Source: DASTSN01 sp035760665 (lineage in GTDB: Bacteria; Bacteroidota; Bacteroidia; Chitinophagales; Chitinophagaceae). Taken from it: DNA of 64,000 nt. Location of the stretch: NCBI GenBank assembly GCA_035760665.1, contig DASTSN010000016.1:3299-67298 (forward strand). The letters are read 5' to 3'. Of the stretch, positions 52,533 through 63,000 are shown piece by piece (positions within the stretch are counted from its first letter, which is position 1; each line of letters starts with the position of its first letter). Under the pieces are notes generated by a model. The model worked only from the letters and a program-made list of their open reading frames with translations, had not been told where the DNA came from and did no database searches. The translations under genes and the position numbers were made by a program.

Positions 52533-53804
52533 TTAAATGATTGCAGGCTCTTCTTGCAGAACAAAATCCTGCTGTCGAGATTTTCCGGATTGCCTTTTCC
52601 TTGCCTGCCGGATGAAAAGCTGAGCTGACTTATCCAGCCGAAACATATAAGCGTATCCGCACAATGCCGCAAGAACAGATGCACAAATCACAGATATTTT
52701 TGATGTGACCAGCAACAATTCCTGCCCGTATGCCAGGTTTGCCGTGAATATTGACATTGTGAATCCGATACCTCCCAAAATACCCATACCGAATAACTGC
52801 TTGTAATTGGTTCCAGATGGCAGCACGGCAATTTTGAGTTTGGTGGCAATAAAGGAAAATAAAAATATCCCAAGCGGCTTACCAAATACAAGTCCCGCGA
52901 TAATGCCAAAACTAACCGTGGAAGAAAATGCACTACTGAAATCCGAAGGAAATACAATCGCCGTATTTGCCAGGGCAAATAAAGGCATGATAACGAAAGT
53001 TACAGGCCGCTGCAGGTAATGTTCTATTTTCCCCAGACTTTTAATGGGCATACTAAAAGCCATAATCACACCAGCAATTGTGGCATGTATGCCTGAATTA
53101 AAAAGACAATACCACAGTAAAACACCGGGCACCAGATAAAGAAACAACTTCTGCACTTTGTACCTGTTAAGCAGATAAACCAGCAACCAAAGAGATACAG
53201 CAGCCAGCAGATAAAATACGTTAATTTTAGCTGTGTAAAAAAGAGCAATTGTAATCACAGCTCCCAGATCATCAATAATTGCAAGAGCTGCCAGAAAAAT
53301 CTTTAGCTGTAACGGAACTCTATTACCAAGCAACGACAGAACCCCTAATGAAAATGCGATATCGGTGGCCATAGGTATACCCCATCCGTGCCTGAATCCC
53401 GTTGCCCGGTTAAAAAACATAAAGATTATTGCGGGAACAAGCATACCACCTACTGCGCCCAAAACAGGCAGTAATGATTTTTTAAATGAAGCCAACTCCC
53501 CAATGGTCAACTCCCGCTTTATCTCCATGCCCACAAGGAAAAAAAAGAATGTCATGAACACATCATTAACCCACAAGAGGTTGGTTTCTGGCAGATGAAC
53601 GAACGAGATCTGCATCCCCCCTCGCTGCCAGAAATTTGTATACGCTGTGCTTGTATATGTCCAGTTAGAAAGAATGATCGATACAATAGTGCAGCCAATT
53701 AATATGATCCCGCCCGCGCGGCTGTCTGCCAAAAAATCCCGGATGGGGGTCATAATCCTGTGATGCAACCTTCGAGGTTTTATGGAAGATGAATGTCTTT
53801 TCAT
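52533..53804 (-). CDS. nhaA: Na+/H+ antiporter NhaA
   Basis: 423 residues with about 12 helices. Typical NhaA elements: ESLFFFLVGMEIKREL-like FMTFFFFLVGMEIKREL, RHGWGIPMATDIAFSLGVL, and LAIIDDLGAVITIALFYT with the two transport aspartates, then GIHATIAGVIMAFSMPI. It exchanges protons for sodium at alkaline pH and high salt in studied homologues. A C-terminal basic extension (RQARKRQSGKSRQQDF) is longer than in E. coli. Single-gene unit, leftward. Confidence 0.95.
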   Translation of the reverse strand: MKRHSSSIKPRRLHHRIMTPIRDFLADSRAGGIILIGCTIVSIILSNWTYTSTAYTNFWQRGGMQISFVHLPETNLLWVNDVFMTFFFFLVGMEIKRELTIGELASFKKSLLPVLGAVGGMLVPAIIFMFFNRATGFRHGWGIPMATDIAFSLGVLSLLGNRVPLQLKIFLAALAIIDDLGAVITIALFYTAKINVFYLLAAVSLWLLVYLLNRYKVQKLFLYLVPGVLLWYCLFNSGIHATIAGVIMAFSMPIKSLGKIEHYLQRPVTFVIMPLFALANTAIVFPSDFSSAFSSTVSFGIIAGLVFGKPLGIFLFSFIATKLKIAVLPSGTNYKQLFGMGILGGIGFTMSIFTANLAYGQELLLVTSKISVICASVLAALCGYAYMFRLDKSAQLFIRQARKRQSGKSRQQDFVLQEEPAII

Positions 53805-53834
53805 TTTGTCCCTTTTGATTTTTACCCTGAAAGA

Positions 53835-53872
53835 CGGGCAGGCAATTAATGTTTGAACGAATTCCCTGCCCG
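53835..53872 (-). terminator. Hairpin after the amt cluster
   Basis: CGGGCAGG (53835-53842) and CCTGCCCG (53865-53872) form an 8-bp GC-rich stem with a 22-base loop. It follows the amt2 stop by about 30 bases on the minus strand. The following sequence (TCTTTCAGGG) is only weakly U-rich. Confidence 0.45.
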
Positions 53873-53903
53873 GTGAGTTTTTATGACCAGGAAATTTGGT
53901 TGT

Positions 53904-55565
53904 TTAGGCCACGGCTTCGCCAACAGGCACTCCATCGGAATCATCGTATCCGATTACACCCATTTCAGGAATGTCAAGTCCTTCGGTTTCATCTTTTGCA
54001 CTAACCCGTAAACCAATTGTTTTATCGCATATTTTAAAGAATACATACATTACCAGGAATACAAAAACAAAGCAGGTAAGTCCGCCAATCAATTCAGCAA
54101 TAAACTGGCGGGCATCACCATAAAACAATCCTTTTACCGTGCCCGCAACCCCATTCCAGCCATCGCCGTACGAGCCGTCTGCAAATAGCCCCAACGCCAG
54201 CACACCCCAAAAACCGTTGACACCATGCACAGCAAAGGCTCCTACCGGATCATCGATCTTCAATTTTTTCTCCAGGAAATACGCGGAAAGAATTACCAAA
54301 ACACCCGCTATTGCGCCAATTAAAATAGATGAAGTGGCATTTACAAAAGCGCAGGGTGCTGTAATCGCTACAAGACCAGCAAGCATACCATTCGCCATCA
54401 TTCCCGGATCAGGTTTGCCATAGCGGGCCCACATATACAGCATCGCGGCCAACGCACCACTGGCGCTTGCCAGCATAGTATTAACAGCTACGACTGAAAT
54501 TCTCAAATCAGTTCCTGCCAGAGTTGACCCCGGATTAAAGCCAAACCAGCCAAAGGCAAGTATAAAGGTTCCAATAATCGCCATGGGAATATTGTGCCCG
54601 GGGAGTGTACGAACAGAGCCGTCTTTCCCATATTTTCCAATCCGCGGACCAATAACTATGGCGCCTGCAAGCGCCGCAACACCGCCTACCATATGCACTA
54701 CCGATGAACCCGCAAAGTCAACGTGACCATGACCCAGTCTAAAATTTACTCCAAGATCGGCCAGCCAGCCGCCCCCCCAAACCCAATTACCGAATATAGG
54801 ATATACAAACATGGAAATAAATAAACCATAAACGACAAAAGCTTTAAACTTCCACCGTTCAGCCATTGACCCTGTAGGAATTGTAGCCGTTGTATCCATG
54901 AATACCATTTGGAACAGGAATAATGTAAAAACGCCCACATCGTAGACCTTGCTGTTTAAAAAATATCCGGAAGAACCAATGATATCAAAGCTTTTTCCAA
55001 AAAGATGTATTGTCACTTCGTGATCCAGTCCGGGAGTACCTCCCAGCGCCCCAATTGAGCCGGCGCCCCCAAACATGAAGGCAAATCCGCAAACCCAAAA
55101 ACCGAATATTCCTAACGCATAAACCAGGAAATTCATCCCCATGGTATGGGCTACATTTTTCTTACGGGTAAAGCCCGTTTCCACCATGGCAAAACCTGCT
55201 TGCATAAACATCACTAGAAAGCCTGTAATCAGAGTCCACATTAAATTGATCGCAATTTTATTATGCCCTGTAGCGCTGCCAATTGTATTAACGGCGTTGG
55301 TAATCTGGTTGACAGTTGTTGCAAGGGTATCGGCTTTAACCGTAACTGTCGTATCAATTGTCTTGAGGGAATCCAGTCCAATATCTTTTATCGTACCAGT
55401 ATTTACGCCGGATGGGTCAGCTTCCTGGGCTATGCCCGCATCAGTCATGGCAAGTAAGAAGGCCAGCAAAAAGAAACAAACCCTTATACCCGAAAATCGC
55501 CGTTTGATTTTTTTACGTGTATCTAAAATATTTCCTGCTACTGTTGGGAGCGCTTTAACTTTCAT
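53904..55565 (-). CDS. amtB: Ammonium transporter, with long exported N-terminus (copy 2)
   Basis: 553 residues from ATG 55565 (an in-frame ATG exists at 55673). It has a basic N-terminus, a signal-like segment (VCFFLLAFLLAMTDAGIAQ), then about 60 residues rich in Thr/Val (DTTVTVKADTLATTVNQI) before the Amt core. Core: MWTLITGFLVMFMQAGFAMVE, GFTRKKNVAHTMGMN, HVDFAGSSVVHMVGG (first of the twin His) and FAVHGVNGFWGVLALG (second). C-terminal tail is acidic and ends IPEMGVIGYDDSDGV. The extra periplasmic N-terminal segment is unusual in length. Confidence 0.92.
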   Translation of the reverse strand: MKVKALPTVAGNILDTRKKIKRRFSGIRVCFFLLAFLLAMTDAGIAQEADPSGVNTGTIKDIGLDSLKTIDTTVTVKADTLATTVNQITNAVNTIGSATGHNKIAINLMWTLITGFLVMFMQAGFAMVETGFTRKKNVAHTMGMNFLVYALGIFGFWVCGFAFMFGGAGSIGALGGTPGLDHEVTIHLFGKSFDIIGSSGYFLNSKVYDVGVFTLFLFQMVFMDTTATIPTGSMAERWKFKAFVVYGLFISMFVYPIFGNWVWGGGWLADLGVNFRLGHGHVDFAGSSVVHMVGGVAALAGAIVIGPRIGKYGKDGSVRTLPGHNIPMAIIGTFILAFGWFGFNPGSTLAGTDLRISVVAVNTMLASASGALAAMLYMWARYGKPDPGMMANGMLAGLVAITAPCAFVNATSSILIGAIAGVLVILSAYFLEKKLKIDDPVGAFAVHGVNGFWGVLALGLFADGSYGDGWNGVAGTVKGLFYGDARQFIAELIGGLTCFVFVFLVMYVFFKICDKTIGLRVSAKDETEGLDIPEMGVIGYDDSDGVPVGEAVA

Positions 55566-55646
55566 GATTTTAAGTTTTGGTTGATAAATAGTGGTGATGC
55601 ACACATCATCTGGAAAGCAATGGCTGGCGAATAGTTTTGTGTTATT

Positions 55647-55660
55647 TTCACTTAAGTGAA
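55647..55660. promoter_or_regulatory. Perfect 14-bp palindrome before the second amt gene
   Basis: TTCACTTAAGTGAA is an exact palindrome about 80 bases upstream of ATG 55565, between the porin and amt2. It may be an operator. No promoter consensus is clearly next to it. Confidence 0.35.
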
Positions 55661-55703
55661 TAGCTGCTGGCATTTTTTACTTTTCAAACAGATATGCCCT
55701 TAT

Positions 55704-56759
55704 TTAAAAATGATAAGTAGCAGCCAGGATAAACGTGCCTGTTCCTTTCGCCGTTGGAGTACCTGTATCCGAATTTTTGTAAAACAGCGGATCCTTACTG
55801 CCGTCCAGCCTGATTTCTGGTATAATAGTCAGGTTATCCAGCCGTATATTGCCGGAAAGCGTCAGGTCAAAAAGATTGGTATTGAAACCCGCCACTCCTT
55901 TGTCATCACCAAAATATTCCCCCCGAAGAGTTAACCCAAAAATTGATGTTGGATCATAATTCAAATACAAGGCTGAGCCCCACCAGGCATTACTGCTGCC
56001 ACCTGAGGGCTTGTAGGTCTTTATTGTGCCGTTGTACCCAATGCTGAACTTATCCGTTACCGTGCCGGTTACAACTGCATCAAACTGGTTGGATGTGCCA
56101 TCCGTTTGATCCTTACCACCCACATAGTTGATATACCCATTCACTTTGCTACTGGTTGTTGCCAGGTGCAACTGTGCCAGGAAAAACTTTTTGGCAAAAC
56201 TGGCTGTGACCATATCGGTAGGATTAGCAACTCCCACCATAAAACCCACATGACTGTTTAGTGTCACATCTGCCTTGATGCCCGTATGAAAAAACGGGCC
56301 ATAGGAAAACATGTAGTCCATGCTGTAGTTCCTGTTCAGGTAGGCATCCAGTAATTCATATCCAACATGGGTTGCCCATTTGCCCATTGTAAAGCGGATC
56401 TTTTCAGACGGTGCATAGGAAACATATGCCTGCTTGATCGCCGTCATCGCTCCCTGGTCGTTATAAGAAAACTCTTCCGCCCTTTTGCCAAAACCAAGAT
56501 CGGCAACTGCCTCTACTTTGCCAATCGTGTAGTCGGCTTTTAAGGAAGCCATCCCCAGTTCAAATGAATTTTGTGAGTTTGTAAAACTGCTGTAATTATT
56601 TGTATGACCGCCATCTTTGGCGTTATTAAAATTATACCGGTAGTAGGCATCGACTGAGCCGGATAGCAGCAAACTACCCTTGGTTGTAGAATCCTGTGAA
56701 AAAACAGATGAAAAAGTAGCCAGCACAATAGCGGCACTTGTTAGGATTTTTCTTAACAT
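55704..56759 (-). CDS. Outer-membrane porin of the ammonium cluster
   Basis: 351 residues, signal peptide LTSAAIVLATFSSVFSQ. Beta-barrel pattern throughout (GSVDAYYRYNFNNAK, SFELGMASLKADYTIGKVEAVADLGFG, LTLRGEYFGDD, LTIIPEIRLDG) and C-terminal AATYHF with terminal Phe. It matches the Bacteroidota putative-porin group (BBP2-like, PF07642). Its position between two amt genes suggests that it brings ammonium or other small N-compounds across the outer membrane. Confidence 0.82.
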   Translation of the reverse strand: MLRKILTSAAIVLATFSSVFSQDSTTKGSLLLSGSVDAYYRYNFNNAKDGGHTNNYSSFTNSQNSFELGMASLKADYTIGKVEAVADLGFGKRAEEFSYNDQGAMTAIKQAYVSYAPSEKIRFTMGKWATHVGYELLDAYLNRNYSMDYMFSYGPFFHTGIKADVTLNSHVGFMVGVANPTDMVTASFAKKFFLAQLHLATTSSKVNGYINYVGGKDQTDGTSNQFDAVVTGTVTDKFSIGYNGTIKTYKPSGGSSNAWWGSALYLNYDPTSIFGLTLRGEYFGDDKGVAGFNTNLFDLTLSGNIRLDNLTIIPEIRLDGSKDPLFYKNSDTGTPTAKGTGTFILAATYHF

Positions 56760-56790
56760 TGCAATTGATTTTAAGTGTTATTAAAGAAAG

Positions 56791-56831
56791 GGTACGGTTT
56801 TAACCTGGTCAGAGGTATATAAAACTGTACC
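56791..56831 (-). terminator. Terminator-like hairpin between amt1 and porin
   Basis: GGTACGGTTTT (56791-56801) and AAAACTGTACC (56821-56831) pair over 11 bases with one G-U. On the minus strand the stem is followed by CTTTCTTTAA. It follows the amt1 stop by about 30 bases, so the porin-amt2 genes may be partly separate. Confidence 0.5.
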
Positions 56832-56861
56832 TTTTCCTATTATATAGAAACCTGTCTTAAC

Positions 56862-58247
56862 TTATTCAGTCACTTCCTTTTCCTGCATTTTGCCATTGCT
56901 GTGTACCAGCAGCGTTCCCTGCAAATACTTTTCGTTATGCTGTGAAGCATCAAGCCCAACCTCCTCTTCCTCGCTGCTCACACGCAGGGGCAGAATAAAG
57001 TTGATGAACTTGAAAATCAGGAAGGACACCGTAAAACTGTATCCCACAGCAATTAACATGGCTTTTAACTGCGTAAAAAAGAAAGCATAGTTTCCATATA
57101 ACAAACCATCGTTGCCGGCGCCATTAACAGCTTTGGTGGCAAAAATGCCGGTCATTAACATCCCTACCATACCACCTAAACCATGACAGGGGAAAACATC
57201 GAGTGTATCATCCAGCGTTGATTTTTGCTTGTAATACACTGCTACATTAGAAATGATCGCAGCAATTACGCCTATAAAAATACTTTGCGGAATAGCTACA
57301 AAACCAGCGGCAGGTGTAATAGCTACCAGCCCTACAACAGCACCAACACAAAATCCGAGAACAGAAGGCTTTTTACCTCTTAATACGTCAAAAAACATCC
57401 AGCTTAAACCTGCAGCCGCCGCGGCAGTATTAGTTGTTGCAAAGGTTGAAACCGACAAGGCATTTGCCCCCAGCGCAGAACCGGCATTGAAACCAAACCA
57501 ACCGAACCACAACAAACCTGTACCAATCAATACATAAGGAATATTCGCAGGTGGAATCTCCTTCCTTTCCAGGTGTACACGCCTGCGCTTGAGGACGATA
57601 GCCCCGGCTAATGCAGCACAACCGGCAGAAATATGTACAACCGTACCACCTGCAAAATCCAGTGCACCCATTTTAAATAAAAAACCGTCAGGATGCCAGC
57701 TCCAGTGAGCCAGGGGAGCATATACCAAAATGCTAAAAAGAGCAGTAAATAAAATATAAGAAGTAAATCGAATACGTTCAGCCACGGCACCAACGACCAA
57801 TCCCGGCGTGATCACTGCAAACATGAGCTGAAACATTGAAAAAAGTGATTTAGGAATGGTGGGGGCAAGACTCCAGGGCTCACCAGAATTAACACCTTTA
57901 AAAAACAGGTGCGTCATAGGATTACCAATGAAACCGCCAATGGACTGGCCAAAACAAAGACTATATCCCACAACAATCCACAATACGCTTACCACCCCAG
58001 CGGCCACCACACTTTTTATCATGGTAGACAGAACATTTTTGCGATGCACCATTCCACCATAGAAAAAAGCCAGCCCGGGTGTCATCAGAAAAACCAGGGC
58101 CGTTGCCACAATAATCCAGGCAATATCTGCTGCATTGTACTTGCTGGTATCAGCAAAATCCGCAACCGGTTTAACAAAAATTGCCGCAACGGCAATAACA
58201 AGTAATACCAGGAAGGGAGCAATCTGTTTAAAACTCAATTTAGACAT
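56862..58247 (-). CDS. amtB: Ammonium transporter (copy 1)
   Basis: 461 residues, about 12 helices, the first (LVLLVIAVAAIFVKPVADF) possibly a signal. Core motifs: DIAWIIVATALVFLMTPGLAFFYGGMV, KNVLSTMIKSV, LDFAGGTVVHISAGCAALAG (first twin His) and FPCHGLGGMVGMLMTGIFA (second). C-terminal tail EEEEVGLDASQHNEKYLQG is the usual Amt form with the DxxQH motif. Takes up ammonium across the inner membrane. First gene of the amt1-porin-amt2 cluster. Confidence 0.95.
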   Translation of the reverse strand: MSKLSFKQIAPFLVLLVIAVAAIFVKPVADFADTSKYNAADIAWIIVATALVFLMTPGLAFFYGGMVHRKNVLSTMIKSVVAAGVVSVLWIVVGYSLCFGQSIGGFIGNPMTHLFFKGVNSGEPWSLAPTIPKSLFSMFQLMFAVITPGLVVGAVAERIRFTSYILFTALFSILVYAPLAHWSWHPDGFLFKMGALDFAGGTVVHISAGCAALAGAIVLKRRRVHLERKEIPPANIPYVLIGTGLLWFGWFGFNAGSALGANALSVSTFATTNTAAAAAGLSWMFFDVLRGKKPSVLGFCVGAVVGLVAITPAAGFVAIPQSIFIGVIAAIISNVAVYYKQKSTLDDTLDVFPCHGLGGMVGMLMTGIFATKAVNGAGNDGLLYGNYAFFFTQLKAMLIAVGYSFTVSFLIFKFINFILPLRVSSEEEEVGLDASQHNEKYLQGTLLVHSNGKMQEKEVTE

Positions 58248-58293
58248 GAAATAGTTTTTAAATTAAATATTTTAATAATTTGACTATACATTC

Positions 58294-58301
58294 CAAAAAT
58301 A
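58294..58301 (-). promoter_or_regulatory. Candidate -7 element of amt1
   Basis: On the minus strand TATTTTTG (58301-58294) matches TAnnTTTG exactly, 47 bases upstream of amt1. No -33 TTG at the usual spacing. The region to 58428 is very A+T rich with no gene. Confidence 0.4.
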
Positions 58302-58428
58302 TTCATTTTTTACATATTTATAATTTTTAATATTCATATATTTATTTTTATAATATGAAATCAAAATTTTAAATAACATTTTGTTTTTTAGGTAATTATC
58401 CAATGAAAATGATCTATAAAACAAAAAA

Positions 58429-58449
58429 TGCCACTTATTAAAAGTGGCA
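58429..58449 (-). terminator. Intrinsic terminator of the glt operon
   Basis: On the minus strand TGCCACTT, loop TTAAT, AAGTGGCA forms a perfect 8-bp stem, followed by TTTTTTGTTTT. It lies 28 bases after the gltD stop and separates gltBD from the amt cluster. Confidence 0.8.
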
Positions 58450-58476
58450 TAAATACAAAGAAATTGATTTAAAACA

Positions 58477-59982
58477 TTAAATCGCTAAGAGTAAATTCTC
58501 GTCTCTGCTTTCCAATATTGAACTTCCTCCCATTAAAAACTCATCTACTTTGCGGGCACATTCCCGTCCTTCGCTGATAGCCCACACAACAAGTGACTGT
58601 CCACGCCGCATATCGCCGGCTACAAAAACCTTATGCAGGTTGGTCTTGTACGATTTCTCAGAAGCTTTTACGTTTCCCCGCTCATCTAGTTCGATATCAA
58701 GTTGTTGCAACAGACCTTCATATTGGGGATTCACAAACCCCATCGCAAGGAGTGCGAGTTCGCACGGAATCTCCCGCTCGCTGCCAGGCCGCTCCACAAA
58801 TTGGGCTGGTCTTCCCTCCTCCGTTATTTTCCACTCAAGGTCTGCGATTTTTAATGCCCGCAGTTGCCCCTTTTCATCACCCAAAAAAGCCTTCGTTATA
58901 ACAGCCCATTTACGCTCTACTCCTTCTTCGTGAGAGGATGAGGTTTTTAACGTCATCGGATAGGTGGGCCAGGGCATATAAGCAGTTCGGCCCTCGGGCG
59001 GTTTTGGCAATAATTCAAATTGCGTAACCGAGTTTGCACCGTGACGATTTGAAGTACCTACGCAGTCAGATCCGGTATCACCTCCTCCTATCACCACAAC
59101 ATTTTTTCCTGAGGCTAATACATGTTTCTCGATAATATTGCTCTCGATGCCCTGCCCCGCCAGCGGATCTTTCCCGTCATTCCGTTTATTTTGTTGTTTT
59201 AAAAACTGCATGGCAAAGTATACACCTGTTAAATCCCTGCCGGGTATGTCCAGGTTTCTGGGTACAGTAGACCCTCCCGCCAGTACGATCGCATGATACT
59301 CCCGCAACAAATCATTGACATTAATATTAACCCCCACGTTGGCGTTGTAGCGAAATACAACACCTTCCTCTTCCATAAGCTTTATACGCCGCTCAACAAC
59401 CCATTTTTCGAGCTTGAAATCCGGAATACCATACCGTAAAAGCCCTCCCGCAGCATCATCCCTTTCAAATACGGTTACTGTATGTCCCGCATAGTTAAGT
59501 TGTGCAGCAGCTGCCAAACCCGCCGGTCCGGAGCCAATAACGGCAATTTTTTTCCCGGTTCGCACATTGGGTTTTCGAGGCTGAACAAATCCTTTTTCAA
59601 ATGCAATTTCAATAATATGTTTTTCAATTTCCTCAATTGTTACCGGCGGCTGGTTGATACCCAGCACACAGGCGCTCTCGCAAGGTGCCGGGCAAATACG
59701 ACCGGTAAACTCGGGAAAATTATTGGTGGAGACCAGTATCTCGTAAGCCTCTTTCCATTCCTTACGGTAGACAGCATCATTAAATTCAGGAATTACGTTT
59801 CCTAACGGACAGCCATTATGACAAAATGGAATCCCGCAGTTCATGCATCGTGCCGCCTGCTGATTTAACTGATCATCGGAAAATTTTTGCACAAACTCCT
59901 TGTAGTGTTGAACCCTTTCCTCAACAGTTGCTTTTGAAGGCATTTCCCTGGTAAACTCTAAAAAACCTGTTGGCTTCCCCAT
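58477..59982 (-). CDS. gltD: Glutamate synthase small subunit
   Basis: 501 residues. N-terminal Fe-S cysteine clusters: ARCMNCGIPFCHNGCPLGN and CPAPCESACVLG. Then the FAD Rossmann IAVIGSGPAGLAAAAQL and the NADPH-binding VVVIGGGDTGSDCVGTS. C-terminal FVAGDMRRGQSLVVWAISEGR. It supplies electrons from NADPH to GltB for glutamate synthesis from glutamine and 2-oxoglutarate. Lies 81 bases after gltB. Confidence 0.96.
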   Translation of the reverse strand: MGKPTGFLEFTREMPSKATVEERVQHYKEFVQKFSDDQLNQQAARCMNCGIPFCHNGCPLGNVIPEFNDAVYRKEWKEAYEILVSTNNFPEFTGRICPAPCESACVLGINQPPVTIEEIEKHIIEIAFEKGFVQPRKPNVRTGKKIAVIGSGPAGLAAAAQLNYAGHTVTVFERDDAAGGLLRYGIPDFKLEKWVVERRIKLMEEEGVVFRYNANVGVNINVNDLLREYHAIVLAGGSTVPRNLDIPGRDLTGVYFAMQFLKQQNKRNDGKDPLAGQGIESNIIEKHVLASGKNVVVIGGGDTGSDCVGTSNRHGANSVTQFELLPKPPEGRTAYMPWPTYPMTLKTSSSHEEGVERKWAVITKAFLGDEKGQLRALKIADLEWKITEEGRPAQFVERPGSEREIPCELALLAMGFVNPQYEGLLQQLDIELDERGNVKASEKSYKTNLHKVFVAGDMRRGQSLVVWAISEGRECARKVDEFLMGGSSILESRDENLLLAI

Positions 59983-60063
59983 ATTTTGTTGTTTACTGTT
60001 TTATCATTTTCCCTGCACGGATCGGCATGATTCGTTTCAGGGAATACAAGTGAATGACATCGT

Positions 60064-63000
60064 TTATTTATTAATAACTACTTTTTGCTTTTTCTCTTCC
60101 AGGACTTTCTTAAAATCCCTGGGAAATACTTTGACAAAATTTTTAAGCTGGTTTTCAAAATCATCCAGCACAAATTTTGCCACGGTACTACCTGTGTATG
60201 CATAATGACGTGTAATCATATCCTGCAATTCGACAATATCGTCTGCTGTCAGCGGATCAATATCCACCATTTCTTTATTGCAGTTGTCTGCAAACTTTCC
60301 TTTGACATCATAAACAAAAGCAATACCTCCACTCATCCCGGCAGCAAAATTTCTTCCCGTATCACCCAAAATCACTACTCGGCCACCTGTCATATACTCA
60401 CACCCGTGGTCGCCAACACCTTCTACAACAACGCTTGCGCCTGAATTGCGCACGCCAAATCGTTCTCCAGCCTTTCCACGGATGAAAGCTTCGCCGGATG
60501 TAGCACCATAAAAAGCGACATTACCGATGATAATATTTTCTTCCGGCACAAAGGAAGACTGGCGCGGCGGATAAATAACTAATCGTGCGCCACTGAGACC
60601 TTTCCCAAAATAGTCATTTGCATCACCTTCGAGTTCAAGGGTAATGCCTTTCGTTGTAAAGGCGCCAAAACTCTGTCCCGCTGTTCCTGTAAAACTGAAA
60701 TGAATAGTATCATCCGGCAATCCCGCCCTGTACAGTTTGGTGATTTCGTTGGAAAGAATTGTTCCAACGGTTCTGTCTGTATTTTTTATAGCAAAAGAAG
60801 CCTCGACCCGTTCCTGCCGTTCCAATGAAGGTTGTGCCATTTTCAGCAAATGCCAGTCAAGCACTTCGCTGATACCATGATCCTGTTTTTCCAGGCAGTG
60901 CAAGCCTGTATAAAGCGAAGCTGGTTCTTTGTATAATATTGGCGAAAGGTCCAGTTTACTGTATTTCCAATGCGAGATATTTTCTTTTACTTCCAGGCAA
61001 TCTACCTGGCCAACCATTTCGTCAATGGTTTTGAATCCAAGTTCAGCCATAATTTCCCGCAATTCCTGTACAATAAACCGAAAATAATTCACTACGTGAT
61101 CCGGGTTTCCTGTAAATCTTTTTCGCAATTCAGGATCTTGTGTTGCCACACCAACGGGGCAGGTATTGAGGTGGCATTTACGCATCAAAATACAACCCTC
61201 CACTACCAGGGCAGCTGTGGCAATACCCCACTCTTCGGCACCGAGCAAGGCAGCAATGGAGATATCCCGGCCGGTACGTAGCTGGCCATCTGCCTGCACA
61301 ACCACACGGCTTCTTAATTTATTTTTCACCAGTGTTTGATGTGTTTCTGCCAACCCAAGTTCCCAGGGAAGTCCGGCATGCCGGATAGAACTCATAGGCG
61401 AAGCCCCGGTTCCGCCATCATGACCGGAAATTAAAATAACATCAGCTTTAGCTTTGGCCACACCAGCAGCTATTGTTCCAACACCTGCTTTTGATACTAA
61501 TTTTACACTAATACGTGCAGCCCTGTTTGCATTCTTCAAATCAAATATCAGTTGTGCCAGGTCTTCAATGGAATAAATATCATGATGAGGCGGGGGAGAA
61601 ATTAATCCCACACCAGGCGTAGAATGTCTTGTTCTCCCAATCCATTCGTCAACCTTGTGACCGGGTAACTGGCCGCCTTCTCCGGGTTTAGCGCCTTGCG
61701 CCATTTTTATTTGCAGTTCATCAGCCTCTGTGAGATACAAACTGGTAACTCCGAATCGGGCAGATGCGACCTGTTTGATCGCACTGCGCATGGAATCTCC
61801 GTTGGGCAACGGGTTGTAACGGCTTTCATCTTCGCCGCCTTCTCCGGTGTTGCTTTTTGCTCCAAGCCGGTTCATCGCAATGGCCAGCGTGGTATGTGCC
61901 TCCCATGAAATGGAGCCAAAACTCATAGCCCCGGTGGCAAATCGCTTGTAAATATTTTCAGCCGGTTCAACTTCTTCAATCGAAACGGAAGGCCTGTTCT
62001 TTCTAAATTGTAACAAGCTGCGTAACGTACAAGCCTTTTCACTTTGATCATTAACCAGCTTTGAATACTTTTTAAATGTGTTGTAGTCATTCATCCGCGT
62101 GGAATACTGAAGCAGATGGACTGTCTGGGGGTTAAAAAGATGGAACTCCCCTTTCCGCTTCCACTGGTACACACCGCCAACCGGTAACCGGTCAACAGGA
62201 ATTTCTTTTTTCGAAAAGGCAAAATAATGTTTCACCAGGGCCTCCCTCGCAATCTCTTGTAACCCGATACCCTGGATGCGGCTGACTGCACCGGTAAAAT
62301 ATTTGTCTACCACATCCTGGTTTAATCCCAGAATTTCAAATATCTGCGCTCCCTGGTAAGATTGCAACGTTGAAATACCCATTTTGGAAAAAACTTTCAA
62401 CAAGCCATCACAGACTGCTTTAATATAGTTTTTCTTTAATTCTTCCCAGGTTAATTGTGTGTTCAGTGTACCGTTGGCTTTCATATTCCTGATAGTCGCC
62501 AGTGCCAGGTATGGATTGATGGCCGTAGCGCCAAACGCCAGTAAGCAGGCAAAATGATGCACTTCCCATACGTCGCCCGCTTCCACAACAATCCCTACTT
62601 GCCCACGCAGACCTTTACGAATAAGATGGTGATGAACTGCGGCTACAGCAAGCAATGACGGAATAGCAGCATGATCGCTGTCAACCGCACGATCGCAAAG
62701 TATCAAAACTTCAAACCCATCATACACCGCATCTTCTGCATACCGGCAAAGACGGTCAAGACCTCGTTTTAACGAGTCAGGTTTACCATCGGACCTGAAA
62801 TAAGTTTGCAAAGTTTTAGCCTGGAAAATACCGGTATCAATACTCCTGATTTTTTCCAGTTCTTTGCTGGTCAGAATTGGTTGTTTCAGCGCCACAGTAT
62901 GACAATGCATTGGATCTTCATCGAGCAGGTTTCCGTTATTCCCAACAAACGAAGCAAGGCTCATGACCATCCGTTCACGGATGGGATCAATTGGCGGATT

